Of a stretch of DNA of 64,000 nucleotides, positions 11,005 through 22,734 are shown piece after piece. Source of the DNA: Tuctoria greenei (Eukaryota > Streptophyta > Magnoliopsida > Poales > Poaceae); assembly GCA_036927565.1 (NCBI GenBank), contig JAYESD010000009.1, positions 148,202,929 to 148,266,928 on the forward strand. Reading direction: 5' to 3'. A model generated the notes under the pieces. The model did not search any database, had not been told where the DNA came from, and worked only from the letters and a program-made list of their open reading frames with translations. Made by a program: the position numbers and the translations under genes. How positions within the stretch are numbered: the first letter of the stretch is position 1; every line of letters begins with the position of its first letter.

Positions 11005-12572
11005 ATGTCGAGCTCCAACAACGAATTTTCCGACTTCGAGGCTCAGATGGGCCAATAAGCCGTGCTTCGGTCCCCGACGGGCCAAGGCAAGAAGCGTCAA
11101 GAGCGCCCGTCCGAGCCGGCACCCTCCCCTCCGCAGATTAGACGCAAGGTTCTCACGAAGAAACCTACATCAAAAGTTAAGGGTGCGGTTGCAGCAGGCC
11201 CTAGCTCGGCAACCTCTCGCCAAGCTAAGGGCAAAGGAAAGGGGATTGCCACGGGGCCGATTGACCCCCTCAAGATGTCAGCTCCAAGGCAAGGGGCCCG
11301 AGATCCTGCTGAGGAGAAGTTCAATGGCAATGGCAGCGACACGGCTGCGAAGTTCAGAAATGTGGATTGTTACATCCGACCAAAGCAGACTGCTGATGGG
11401 AGGTTCTGGAGTAATTTCCATGCATACTTTTACAAGTCTGTCTATCTCCCGATGAAGACCCCAGTTTTGCACAGCCAATGGATAGATTGGGCGCACTTTG
11501 AGAGGAAGGTTTGCTCGCCTTTTGTTGAGGTGGTCGAGGCAGTTGAGAGGCATGGATTGAAGGATCTATTTGCTTTCTGGAAAAATTGGAACGACGAGGT
11601 CATTGCTCAGTTCTATGCGACATGCAACTTTGCCAGCGATGAGGAAGAGCGGGTGATTTGGATGACTCATGGATCTAAGTACACCATTAACTATGAAGAA
11701 TTTGCAAGATTGCTCCATCTTGACAGCTCCAGCAATGACAACTTGATCATTCACAACATTGCTGTCCTTGAGAAGGACAAGATGAAGTTTCTTTATGAAC
11801 CCCACTCAACTTTCAACCCACCTTCCACCAAGAACATGAAGCCTTTCTTCATAGTGCTCAACAGGGTCCTCAGGAAGACCATTGCCCCAAAGGATGGGGA
11901 TGTTGGAAGTGTTCAGGGATATCTTAGGACCTTGATGAAGTTCATAAGCAAAGATGGAAAGTTTGATGTCTTTGACTACATTTGGAACGACATGGTCAAC
12001 ATCTCTTGCATGCCGAACATATCCTGTGGCTATGCCCCCTACCTGATGTTTATGATTGAGAAGGTCATAGGCATCGAGTTCGTCAAGGATGTGGAGCACA
12101 CCCCCTTGAGGCCCCAGAAGCCTCAACAAGCAAGTGTTCAAGCTGCTCCTTCTCCCGCTTCCATTGCAGAGGCTCTAGTGAGAGCTAGTGGAGATGCTAG
12201 GGCTGCTCCCGCCACTAGGACCCCTCCTTAAAAGGGGTCACCAGGTGGCATCTTACAGTACTTGTCACCTATTTTGTCTCTTGCAAGATGGCGGAAGTGA
12301 ACACTCATAAGCTAAACAAGAGGAGGAAGGATGATGTGCGGTACGTCAAAGAGAATGTGAAGCACATTTGCCAGAAGTCGGAGATCGAACCCATTGGATC
12401 TCCAGTCATTTTTGATGACTTAGATTCTGATTTCACCGAGCTCAGGCCCTTGACTCCCTTTGAACTTGCCTATTTTGGCATTGGGGACTCGAGTGGAACC
12501 GTTCCTCCTCCTCCTCCTCCTCAGCCCGAGAATGAAGATGAAGACGATGAGAGGACCGACAGCGAGGCTTGA
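11005..12572 (+). pseudogene. Sire-A third ORF ('env-like'), broken
   Basis: From ATG 11005 frame 1 gives a Ser/Asn/Glu-rich start, a Lys/Arg/Pro-rich segment, a globular region (RFWSNFHAYFYKS ... QFYATCNFASDEEERVIWM ... FARLLHLDSS ... FDVFDYIWNDMVNI) and a Pro/Ala-rich tail. TAA at 11056-11058 and 12229-12231 and a one-base shift near 12285 break it. The tail continues in frame 3 to 12572 with a polyproline and acidic end. I see no signal peptide or membrane span. The globular region aligns in motif order with the third ORF of Sire-C and Sire-E despite low identity. Its function is unknown. The label 'env-like' reflects position only. Confidence 0.8.
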
Positions 12573-13039
12573 AGATCTTAGGTCCCTCCTCTCCTTCTTT
12601 TTGGTTCTTGATGCCAAAGGGGGAGAGATTGAGGGGGAGTCTTAGGCTTTAGCTGTAGGCTGCGAGGAGAGCTATCTTTTGTATCTTTTGTCTCTTTGTG
12701 GGTTGTAAGACTTATATCTTGCTCTTTTGGTACTTTTGGTCTTGTGATGCAATGTTATGAACTGCTTATGAAGATATTTATGAAATTTGTGATATTGCTC
12801 TAAAAATGACATATATGCTTGTTGTTGATATATTGATGTCAATTATGTCATTCTCATCAAGATTATCGTTTATACATAATTAGTTTTGCATCCCACCATA
12901 AAGAGTGCACATATGACTTATGTTTTCATTGCTTAATGTGTTTCAAACTCATATGTGCACACTTTATGAAAATCTCAACTTTTTATCATATTTTGTGAAA
13001 TCTCAATTCGTTGTCATAAATCACCAAAAAGGGGGAGAT
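12573..13039 (+). other. Sire-A polypurine-tract array
   Basis: GATGCCAAAGGGGGAGAG and GAGGGGGAG (12610-12640) are followed about 380 bp later by the 3' tract CCAAAAAGGGGGAGAT (13024-13039), which abuts the 3' LTR and would prime plus-strand synthesis. The upstream copies look like extra polypurine tracts. As I recall, multiple tracts are a reported Sirevirus feature. Confidence 0.8.
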
Positions 13040-14557
13040 TGAAAGTGCATCTAGAAATCCCTTGTGGGTTTTGGTTGATTTATGACAAGCAAATGAAATC
13101 CTAACCACATTGTTGAGATAAGCACATGTTCTAATGAAAGGACGAACAAAGCGCCAAAAAGAAAGGAGAATGAAGAGCAATGCAGAAAAGAGCTCAAGAA
13201 CCAAGTGTTGAGTGTGTTAAGGAAACACACCCCAAGAGCTCAAGGACAAATAATCTCACACATTGAACAAAATTATACAGGACTGAACTAGTCTGACTGA
13301 CCCCGGACTAGTCCGATATCTTTCTGTACCAGATCGGACAAGTCCTCACAATGCGGACTTGTCCACACGGTCCAGTTTTCACTGACTGTACTAGTCCGAT
13401 ATCACCACGGACTAGTCCTATATCCTCTCTGAACAGGTTTGGACAAGTCCAACAACTGCGGACTTGTACGCACCGGACTAGTCTGAAAAAGTTCGGACTA
13501 GTTCGATAATGCCTCTGACTAAAATCAGACAAGTCCTCCAAGTGCGTACTTGTCCTATATTCACCTAGGGCATCACCACACCGGACAAGTCTGAAATCAG
13601 CACGGACAAGTCTAATATCCTTTCTAACTAAAATCGGACAAGTCCGCTCTTAGCCGAACAAGTCCGATATTTCAGAACACTTAGGGTTTCCTACACGCAG
13701 CACACCGGACTAGTCCTCTGTCCACCACGGACTAGTCCGATCTTTCTAAACCATAACGGTAACTTTTGGGAACCCCATATAAATAGGTGTGCACGACCCA
13801 TATTTCATATTACTCGACACCCTGCGCCGTCACACCCTCCAAGAGCCTAGAAAACTCATCTCTCCACGCAATACAACGCAAGAAAGCTTAATCCTTTCAG
13901 GATACACTTTGGATCCAAGGAGAGACACAGTTCTTCACTCATTGAGCTCTTGGTTTGATTCCCTAACACACTCATGTGGTTTTCATTGTAATCTTAAGAG
14001 TGTGTTTTTGGTGGTGTTCATCTTGTAATCTTGGGGAGCCCTCAACTTGTGAGAAGGCCCCTTGAATTCGGTTATTTATCCTTTGTGATTAGTGAAAAGG
14101 ATTGGCCTCCGTGGCGATCCGACGAGGGTAGGGTTGGATAAGACCCGGTCCTTTTGTGGACTCCTAACGTGGATGTAGGTTTCCTTTGTGGGAACTGAAC
14201 CACGGGATAAAGAGCTTGTGTTCTTACTTTGCTCACATTGTTCTTACTCTTCATATCTATCTAGGGTTTCAAACAATCTTGTTTGCATTACGTTGAAACA
14301 TTGAATATAAGATTAACTTGTGCTACATCCTAGTTCATTGTAGTACACTCCAATTACAAATACATTTCCGCTGCATACAGTCTAGGATCGAGATAATCGA
14401 TCAACCTTGATCAATCTAGTCTGCACGCACCGGACTAGTTTGCACTCTACCGGACTAGTCTGATATCTCGGGATTTGATCAGTTCGTTAAGTGTTGCAGG
14501 TTCCGACTAAATTTCAAAAAGTCCTATTCACCCCCCCCCCCCTCTAGGCCACATTCA
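13040..14557 (+). repeat. Sire-A 3' LTR
   Basis: 1,518 bp, from TGAAAGTGCATC to CCACATTCA. It carries the same palindrome array and TATA region as the 5' LTR. It lacks a ~20-bp stretch present at about 2999-3018 and has a longer C run near 14531-14542. Confidence 0.95.
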
Positions 14558-15217
14558 GATCAATCCCTTGAGTATTCACTTTGGATCAAAGGAGAGACAC
14601 GATTCCACACATTTGAGCTCTTGGGTTTGATCTCTAACACACTCATGTTGTTTCATTGTTGATCTTAAGAGTGTGTTCTTGGTGGTGTTTGCTTTGTAAT
14701 ATTGGGTAGCCCTCAACTTGTGAGAAGGCCCCTTGAACTTGGTGATTTGCCCCTTGTGATAGTGGAAGAGAATTGGCCTTCATGGCGATTCAACAAGGTT
14801 AGGGTCAGTGAAGACTCAGTCCTTTCGTGGGCTCCTCAACGTAGATGTAGGTTGCCTCTGTGGGAACTGAACCACGGGATAAACTCTTGTGTCAAACTTG
14901 TTCTTAATTTTCATATTACATTCTAGGGTTTTGTCAATCTTGCATAACCTACGTTAAAACTTTGAAACAAGAATTGGTTTGCATTATACTTGGCTTCATT
15001 GACTCAATACTTGCAAGTTAGATACTATATTCTGTTGCGTACTATGCTTGTATTGAAATCATTGATCAAACTTGATCAATCTAGTCCGCACGCACCGGAC
15101 CAATCTACACTCTACCAGACTAGTCTGATATCTCAGGATTTGATCAGTTTGTTAAGTGTTGTAGGTTCCGATTAAATTTCAAAAAGGCATATTCACCACC
15201 CCTCTAGGCCACATTCA
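14558..15217 (+). repeat. Sire-B 5' LTR, right piece (R-U5)
   Basis: It continues the LTR of Sire-B from the insertion point of Sire-A and matches 19927-20588. It ends CCTCTAGGCCACATTCA. The next bases are not a primer binding site: the LTR is joined after two bases directly to integrase coding sequence. Confidence 0.9.
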
Positions 15218-17636
15218 ATAGCACGCAACGGCACGGAGTTCAAGAACACTCAAGTTGAGGAGTACCTAGACGCAGAAGGCATGAAGCATGAGTTTTCAGC
15301 ACCTTATTCCCCTCAACAAAACGGAGTTGCCAAAAGGAAGAACTGAACCCTCATAGAGATGGCGAGAACAATGCTCGATGAATACAAGACCTCAGATCGA
15401 TTTTGGGCAGAAGCAGTTAACACCGTTTGTCATGCCATAAATCGACTCTATCTTCATCGACTACTCAAGAAGACATCCTATGAGCTACTCACCGATAACA
15501 GGCCAAATAGTTTTTATTTTCGAGTTTTCGGTTCTAAATGCTATATTTTGAACAAGAAGCCTAGAACTTCAAAGTTCGCTTCAAAGTCCAATGAAGGTTT
15601 CTTGCTTGGTTATGATTCGAACTCTTACGCCTATCGTGTCTTCAACAAGACCTCCGGACTTGTTGAAGTAGCACGTGACGTAGTGTTTGATGAAACTAAC
15701 GGCTCCGAAAAGGAGCAAGTTGGTCCATGTGTGCTAGATAGAGAAGAAGCTCCTTGTCAAGCGTTGAGAAGAATGGCGTTGGGCGATGTTTAACCACAAG
15801 AGTCACCTCTACATGTGCATGAGGAAGATGAACCACAAGTGGAGACCAATGATCAAGGGGGAGCTTCCATACAAGATCAACCTCAAGAAGACGAAGATGA
15901 TCAACAAGTCAATGAGGGCAACCATCTAGGGGAAGAAGAAGAAGATCATGAAGATACAAGACCGCAAGTGCCACAGCCGAGAGTACACCAATGCGTCCAA
16001 AGAGATCACTCAATCGATAACATCATCGGTGACATCCAAAAGGGAGTAACAACTAGATCTCGCATAGCTAACTTTTGTGAGCATTACTCTTTTGTGTCCT
16101 TTTTGGAACCACGCATGATTGAGGATGCATTGAAAGATCCAGACTGGGTGGTGGTGATGCAAGAAGAACTGAACAACTTTAAACGGAACGAGGTGTGGGA
16201 ACTCGTCGAAAGACCTAACACGAACGTCGTCGACACCAAATGAGTCTTCCACAACAAACAAGACGAACACGGGGTGGTGACAAGGAACAAGGCACAACTT
16301 GTGGCCAAAGGGTATTCACAAGTTGAAGGTTTGGATTTCGATGAAACCTTTGCTCCCGTAGCTAGACTTGAATCAATTAGAATATTGCTTGCATATGCTA
16401 CTCACCATGATTTCAAGCTCTACCAAAGGGATGTGAAAAGTGCCTTCCTCAACGGTCCAATCAAGGAGGAGGTATATGTGGAGAAACCTCCCGGGTTTGA
16501 AGACAAAGAGTTCTCCGACCACGTCTTTAAACTACGTAAGGCTCTCTACAGCCTCAAACAAGATCCTATATATTGGTATGAGTGTCTTAGAGATTTCTTA
16601 ATTGAAAATAGTTTTAAGATTGGAAAAGCAGATTATACATTATTTATGAAACACATCGACAATGATTTTTTTATCTGTCAAATCTATGTTGATGACATTA
16701 TCTTTGGTTCAACTGAAAAATCCTTTTGTGAAGAATTTAGTAAGATTATGGCAAATAGGTTTGATATGTCTATGATGGGAGAGCTGAAGTAATTCTTGGG
16801 ATTCCAAGTGAGACAACAAAAGAAAGGGACATTCATAAGTCAAACCAAGTACATCAAGACATACTCAAGAAGTTTGGGGTGGACAAGGCGAAGCCTATCA
16901 AGACTCCCATGGCAACTAATGGACATTTGGATCTCAATGAAGATTGACCAAGTGTAGATCAAAAGGTATATCGCTCCATGATTGGATCCTTACTTTACCT
17001 ATGTGCATCTAGGCCTGATATTATGTTGAGTGTATGTTTGTGTGCGAGATTTCAAGCCAATCCTAAGGAGTGTCATTTGACAGCCGTTAAAAGGATCTTG
17101 AGATATTTAGTTCATACACCCAACCTAGGCCTTTGGTATCCCAAAGGATCCAAGTTCAATATCATTGGATACTCGATGCAGATTATGCCGGATGCAAAGT
17201 AAATAGAAAAAGTATCTCCGGTACATGCCAATTCCTAGGTAGATCCCTAGTTTCTTGGTCCTCCAAGAAACAAAATTCCATTTCCTTATCCACGGCCGAA
17301 ACGGAGTATGTTGCAGCCGGGAGTTGTTGTGCGCAACTCCTTTGGATGCGACAAACTCTAAGGGATTATGGTTACAATATGAGTCGTATTCCACTCCTTT
17401 GTGATAATGAGAGTGCCATCAAAATTGCTTATAATCCAGTTGAACACTCTAGAACCAAACACATAGACATCCGGCATCACTTTTTGAGAGACCACTCAAT
17501 GAAAGGAGACATAGCTATTTCTCATGTCAACACCGAGAAACAACAAGCCGATATATTTACTAAGCCACTTGATGAAAAACGTTTTTGTGAGCTCTGAAAT
17601 GAACTAAATATACTTGATGCTCGGAATGTGGCTTGA
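15218..17636 (+). pseudogene. pol: Sire-B pol remnant (integrase half, RT, RNase H)
   Basis: Coding begins abruptly at the integrase motif NGTEFKNTQVEEYL, one step after the catalytic DNG region. It continues through QQNGVAKRKN, the RT motifs FDETFAPVARLESIR and ICQIYVDDIIFGST, and RNase H (RKSISGTCQFLGRSL), to the Pol end at about 17636. Stops occur near 15346 (TGA), at 15791-15793, 16241-16243, 16790-16792 and 17595-17597. Frame changes occur near 16850 and between 17133 and 17202. It is highly similar to Sire-A pol, so the two are subfamilies of one lineage. Confidence 0.9.
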
Positions 17637-17937
17637 AAACTTGCATACCTGTATGGACTCTTCAAAATATATTGTTTGAGTTGCGAAAATCATCTTTCTC
17701 AATTTTCTCCAAAAACTATTTCAACTACTTGATCTTGATGAATTATGGTGATTGCTTGATTGTTGTATGCTTACTGATCATATTCTTCAAGATTATTTGA
17801 TTTGCTTTGCCCCCCTATTTTCTTAATAAGTACCTTCAAATATATACAAATGGGCTAAGCATTTCTGTTCTGGTGACCACGGACTAGTCTGTGGTTACCC
17901 GGACTAGTCCGTCCCTGCAGATTAGTCCGTAGAGTGA
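17637..17937 (+). other. Sire-B post-pol spacer, truncated
   Basis: Aligns with 10046-10345 of Sire-A and ends inside the first palindrome cluster (GGACTAGTCTGTGG, CCGGACTAGTCCG). The junction GTGAC/CCTCCTTCC then jumps into the middle of the third ORF, so about 1.5 kb is deleted. Confidence 0.75.
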
Positions 17938-18686
17938 CCCTCCTTCCACCAAGAATATGAAGCCATTCTTTTTGGTCCTCAATGGGGTCTTGAGGAAGAC
18001 TATTGCCCTGATGGGGATGCAGGGAGTGTCCAAGGCTATCTCAGGACACTGATAAAGGTGATAAGCAAAGACAGGAAGTTTGATGTCTTTGACTACATAT
18101 GGAATGACATGGTGAACATCTCCTGCACTCCTAACAGATCCTGTGGCTACGCACCTTACTTGATGTTCATGATTGAGAAGGTCACAGGGATCGAGTTTGT
18201 GAAGGATGTGGAGCACACTCCATTGAGGCCCCAGAAGCCTCCCCAAGTCTCTATCCAAGTTGTCCCTTCTCCTGCATCTAGTGAAGAAGCTCCGAGGAGA
18301 GCTAGAGGAGATGCAAGGGTTGATCCATCCACTAGGGCCCCTCCCCAAAAAGGGTCTCCTAGTGGAATCCTAAAGTACTTGACAGCAATCTTTGCCTCAT
18401 GCAAGAAGGCCGAAGTGAACACTCACAAGCTGAACAAGGCGAGGAAGCCAATATGCGGTATGTCAAAGAAAATGTCAAACACATTTGCCAGGAGCTGGAG
18501 ATCGAGCCCATTGGATCTCCAGTCATTTCTGAAGATTTAGCCTCGGATTTCACCGAGCTCGAGCCTTTGACTCCCTCCGAGCTTGCTTACTTTTGCATTG
18601 GGGGTTTGAGTGGATCCGCTCCTCCTCCTCCCCCTCAGCCCGAGAATGAAGATGAAGATGATGAGAGGACCGACAACGAGGATTGA
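17938..18686 (+). pseudogene. Sire-B third-ORF remnant
   Basis: The C-terminal half of the same protein as the third ORF of Sire-A: STKNMKPFFLVLN, FDVFDYIWNDMVNIS, CGYAPYLMFMIEK and a Pro-rich, acidic end. It lacks the N-terminal half and start codon. A frame change near 18450 separates the FDVFDYIW part (frame 1) from the tail ending at 18686 (frame 3). At the place where Sire-A has TAA 12229-12231, this copy has a CAA glutamine codon. Confidence 0.8.
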
Positions 18687-19139
18687 AGATCTTAGATCCC
18701 TCCTCTCCTTCTTTTTGGTGTCTTGATGCCAAAGGGGGAGAGATTGAGGGGGAGCCACTAGGTCTTAGCTGTAGGTTGAGAGACGAGAGCTTCTTATGCA
18801 TCTTTTTGTCTCTTTTGGGTTGTAAGACTTCATATTATGGTCTTGTGATGCAGTACTATGAACTATCTATACCCATATTTATGAAATTTGTGATTTTACT
18901 CTGAAATTGACATATATGCTTGTTGTTGATATATTGATGTCAATTATTTCACTAACATCATGATTACTGCTCACACTCACTTAGTTTTGTATCCCATCAT
19001 AAAAAGTGCACATATGACCTATGTTTTAATTGCTTAACTTGTACCTAACTCATATGTGCACACTTTATGAAAATCTCAATTTTTATCATACTTTGTGAAA
19101 TCTCAATTGGTTGTCATCAATCACCAAAAAGGGGGAGAT
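18687..19139 (+). other. Sire-B polypurine-tract array
   Basis: GATGCCAAAGGGGGAGAG with GAGGGGGAG (18725-18754), and the 3' tract CCAAAAAGGGGGAGAT (19124-19139) directly before the 3' LTR. Confidence 0.8.
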
Positions 19140-20588
19140 TGAAAGTGCATCTAGGCATCCCTTATGGGTTTTGGTTGATTTATGACAAACAAATGAGATC
19201 CTAACCACATTATTGAGATGAGCGCATGTTCTAATTAAAGAATAAAGAAAGCGCCAAAAAGAAAGGAGAATGGGGATCAATTCGGAAAAGAGCTCAAGAA
19301 CTGAATAGAATACATCATTTTGTAGGGAGTGTGTTGGTGTAACACATCCCAAGAGATCAAGAACAAAAATCCTCACACACTTCACATTTAACAGGAAAAG
19401 CGGACTAGTCCGATAAACACCGGACTAGTACGATATCCTCTCTGTATAGGTTCGGACAAGTCCTGCCAGTCCGGACTTTTCCGCACCGGACTAGTCCGAT
19501 AATGCCTCCGACTAAAAACGGACAAGTCCTATCTCTTCACGGACTAATCCAAAAAACCCTCTGACTAGAATCGGACAAGTCCTCCAAGTGCGGACTTGTC
19601 CTCTATTCACTAAGGGTATCACCACATCGGACTAGTCCGATATCACCACGGACAAGTCCAAAATCCTTTCTGAATAAAATTGGACAAGTACGATTCTAGC
19701 CGGACAAGTCCAATATTTCTGGACACTTAGGGTTTCCTGCACGCCGCACACCGGACTAGTCCGGACTCCACCACGGTCTAGTCCGGACCCTAGAAACCCT
19801 AATGGTAACTTTTGGAAACACCCTATAAATAGATGTGCACGGCCCTACCTTCAACACTCTCGACCCCCTCCGCCGTCACACCTTCCAAGAGCCTAGAAAA
19901 TATATCTCTCCACGCAAATGCAAGAAAGATCAATCCCTTGAGGATTCACTTTGGATCAAAGGAGAGACACGATTCCACACGTTTGAGCTCTTGGGTTTGA
20001 TCTCTAACACACTCCAATTGTTTCATTGTTGTCTTAAGAGTGTGTTATTGGTGGTGTTTGCTTTGTAATATTGGGGATCCCTCAACTTGTGAGAAGGCCC
20101 CTTGAACTTGGTGATTTGCCCCTTGTGATAGTGTAAAAGAATTGACCTTCGTGGCGATTCGATGAGGTTAGGGTCAGTGAAGACCCGATCCTTTCATGGG
20201 CTCCTCAACGTGGATGTAGGTTGCCTCTGTGGGAACGAACCACGGGATAAACTCTTGTGTCAAACTTCTTCTTAATTTTCATATTACATTCTAGGGTTTT
20301 GTCAATCTTGCATAACCTACGCTAAAACTTTGAAACAAGAATTGGTTTGCATATACTTGGCTTCATTGACTCAATACTTGCAAGTTATATACTATATTCT
20401 GCTGCGTACTGTGTTTGTATTTAAATCATTGATCGAACTTGATCAATCTAGTCTGCACACACCGAACTAGTCCGCATTCTACCGGACTAGTCCGATATCT
20501 CGGGATTTGATCATTTTGTTAAGTGCTGCAAGTTCCGACTAAATTTCAAAAAGGCCTATTCACCCCTCCCCCGTCTTGTCCACATTCA
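19140..20588 (+). repeat. Sire-B 3' LTR
   Basis: 1,449 bp, starting TGAAAGTGCATC and ending CCACATTCA, followed by GATGT. The palindrome array runs about 19399-19790, and TATAAATA follows at about 19824-19831. It shows the uninterrupted target of Sire-A (about 19921-19936). Confidence 0.95.
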
Positions 20589-21733
20589 GATGTCTCTACA
20601 ACGATGGTGGGCAACGTTGGAGCATCCAACTCCGGCACTTCCAGGGAGCATGTCATCGACAAATCTACGATGATGGTGGACGACGCTGGAGAATCCAGAT
20701 CCGGCACCTCCCAAGGGGTCTGCCGTCGACGGATCCACGACGATGGTGGGCGACGCTGGAGCATCCATCTTCGGCACCTCCCAGGGGGCCTACCGTCGGC
20801 GTTCTTGCGATGATGGTGGACGACGGCGGAGCATCCAGCTCCGGCACCTCCCAAGGGGCCTGCCGTCGATGTCCTAGCATGTTGACGACAGTAACAAGCG
20901 CTAATAAGTGAGTACACTCTCGTGCCCCGCTCTTGTTGCTAACAGGGTTCTCTTGTGATAGCATGTACATCAGGGGATGTCGTCGATGTCTCTGTGGTGA
21001 TGGTGGGCGACGCCGGAGCATCCAGCTTCGGCACCTCCCAGGGGGCCTGCTGTCGACAAATATATGACGATGGTGGGCGACGCCAGAGCATCCTGCTCCG
21101 GCACCTCCCAAGGGGCCCGCCGTCGACGAATCCATGACGATGGTGGGTGACGCCAGAGCATCCATCTCCGACACCTCCCAAGAGGCATGTCGTCGACGTC
21201 CCAGCATGTTGACGACAGCAACAAGCGTTGATAAGTGAGTACACTCTCTTGCCCCGCTCTTGTTGCTAACAGAGTTCTCTTGTGGTAGCCTGTACACCAG
21301 AGGTCTGTCGTCGAAGTGCTACACATCGGTGGTGGATGACGCTGGAGCATCCAACTACGGCACATCCCAAGGAGTCTGTCGTTGATGAATCTACAACGAT
21401 GGTTGGCGATGACGAAGCAGCCAGCTCCGGCACCACCCAAGGGGCCTGCCGTTGACGACTCTACGACGATGGTGGGCGACGCAGGAGCACCCAGCTCCGG
21501 CACCACCTAGGTGGTCTGCCGTCGACGTTTCTGCGACGATGGTGGGCGACGCCAGAGCAGCTAGCTCCGGCACCTCCCAGGGGGTCTGTCGTCGACAACT
21601 CTATGATGATGGTGGGCGACGTCGGAGCAGCCAGCTCCAGCATCACCCAGGGGACCTTTCGTCGATGTTTCTGCGATGATGGTGGGTGTGCTGGAGCATC
21701 TAACTCTGGCATCTCCCAAAGGGCCTACCGTCG
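20589..21733 (+). repeat. 70-bp tandem repeat array with 118-bp spacers, right part
   Basis: Unit starts read by eye: about 20589, 20658, 20728, 20798, spacer 20868, 20985, 21055, 21125, spacer 21195, 21313, 21384, 21454, 21524, 21594 and 21664. Thirteen units of about 70 bp and two spacers of 117-118 bp form a higher-order pattern. Each unit has the hairpin-forming core GCCGGAGCATCCAGCTCCGGC or a variant of it (8-bp stem, 5-base loop). Position between gag-pol and the antisense ORF matches tandem repeats known from Tat elements. Confidence 0.9.
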
Positions 21734-22084
21734 ACCTCTCCACTCAGACAAAGCTCAGCACCCCTGGAAGGGCCACACCGAGGTCAACCACTCATACTCC
21801 CCGCTCCGCTAGGGGCCCGTCGAAGACATCCTGCTATCAAGTGGTAGCTAGGTGTTCCCAGCCAGTTGGCCACACCAACCAGGGGGCCTCTAAGGGGGTA
21901 CCATAGGCAGGATGTCAACTGAAGACAAATTGGTCATGTCAACTGTGCAAGCATTGGTCCCTCAAAAGCTAGCAAACTCGACATAGGTTCTTCAATACCT
22001 TACGCATCTAAGGACTTGGGGCAACAATTTGAGAAGCACAAGACAAGCCAAGAATACAAACACAAAGTCAAATTTATTGAAGAA
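21734..22084. other. Tat-1 spacer after the tandem array
   Basis: No repeats, promoter or coding seen apart from the degenerate end of the array. The antisense ORF of Tat-1 ends just to the right. Confidence 0.5.
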
Positions 22085-22734
22085 TATTTACAAAGGGGCG
22101 AACCCCGGATACAAAGACGGGCTGCCAGCCTCAATCTCTGGAAATTGCGCGACGACATGTTTGGCGACATCCTTGACCTCTGCCGCTGTTGTTTCCTCGC
22201 ACTCCTCGACATGACCTTCGCAAATCAGCTCCAATGGCAGCTCAGGGTATTGACTCCAGTAGCACACCAGGACATAGGATGCCACTGTCTCCGCCACCGC
22301 TCTACCCTCCGCTTCCAGATGTTGAGCCAGATGACGCTCCTACAGATCGAGCTCCCGGGTGCGACGCTTCGTCGTGTGCTCCTGGGCCTGGACGTCGAGA
22401 TCACGCAGTAAGAGTTCCTGACGCTCAACTAAGTGTTGCGCCTGATCCCGCGCCAAGTCGCTCTCCCAAAGCTCAAGGTCTTCGAGACAAGACTGCAGCC
22501 TATCCTGATATGCCTTAGCCAGAGCCATCATCGCCTCGGTTGCCACCTCTTGATCAGCGATAGCAGCCTCCCGCTCAGCAACAACGACTTCAAGACGACC
22601 GAGGGCCTCTCGACCCTCTTCAAGGGAACGCAGGCGGACGTTAGCCGTGTCATTCTCTACCTTGGCGTCGGCCAGAATCTTCTGGGACATTACATCCATG
22701 GCCTTCGCCAAGCGGTGCCTCAGCTCCAGCTCCT
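22085..22734 (-). pseudogene. Tat-1 antisense ORF, C-terminal coiled-coil piece
   Basis: Minus-strand frames read KELELRHRLAKAMDVMSQK followed by a long Ala/Glu/Leu/Arg-rich coiled coil (22340-22734). A tail containing YPELPLELICEGHVEECEE follows in another frame (22088-22297). This is the usual C-terminal end of the antisense ORF of grass Tat elements. It is cut off from its upstream part by a solo LTR, with the junction inside the coiled coil. Function is unknown in this family. Confidence 0.7.

Larger units (their letters stand above)
2832..14557 (+). mobile_element. Sire-A: full-length Sirevirus (Ty1/copia), decayed coding
   Basis: An 11.7-kb element with both LTRs (2832-4343 and 13040-14557), a tRNA-Met primer site, gag, pol in the copia order (protease, integrase, RT, RNase H), a third ORF and a polypurine tract. 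It is flanked by GGTCA (2827-2831) and GATCA (14558-14562), a 5-bp duplication with one mismatch. The uninterrupted sequence AAGAAAGATCAATCCC in the 3' LTR of Sire-B (about 19921-19936) confirms the empty site. Its LTRs differ by several percent by eye, and the 3' copy also lacks a ~20-bp stretch. All three coding regions carry stops or frameshifts. Sirevirus membership is inferred from Gag, Pol, the extra 3' ORF and palindrome-rich LTRs. Confidence 0.95.
2016..20588 (+). mobile_element. Sire-B: Sirevirus (Ty1/copia), deleted, host of Sire-A
   Basis: The element begins TGAAAGTGCATC and ends CCACATTCA, flanked by the perfect 5-bp duplication GATGT at 2011-2015 and 20589-20593. Removing Sire-A (2832-14557) leaves about 6.8 kb: a 5' LTR of 1,476 bp in two pieces, a pol remnant, a third-ORF remnant and a 3' LTR of 1,449 bp. 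The primer binding site, gag, protease and half of integrase are missing, as is about 1.5 kb between pol and the third ORF. The two LTRs differ by roughly 4-5% where I compared them by eye, which makes it one of the older insertions. It is defective and could move only with trans-supplied proteins before these deletions arose. Confidence 0.92.
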
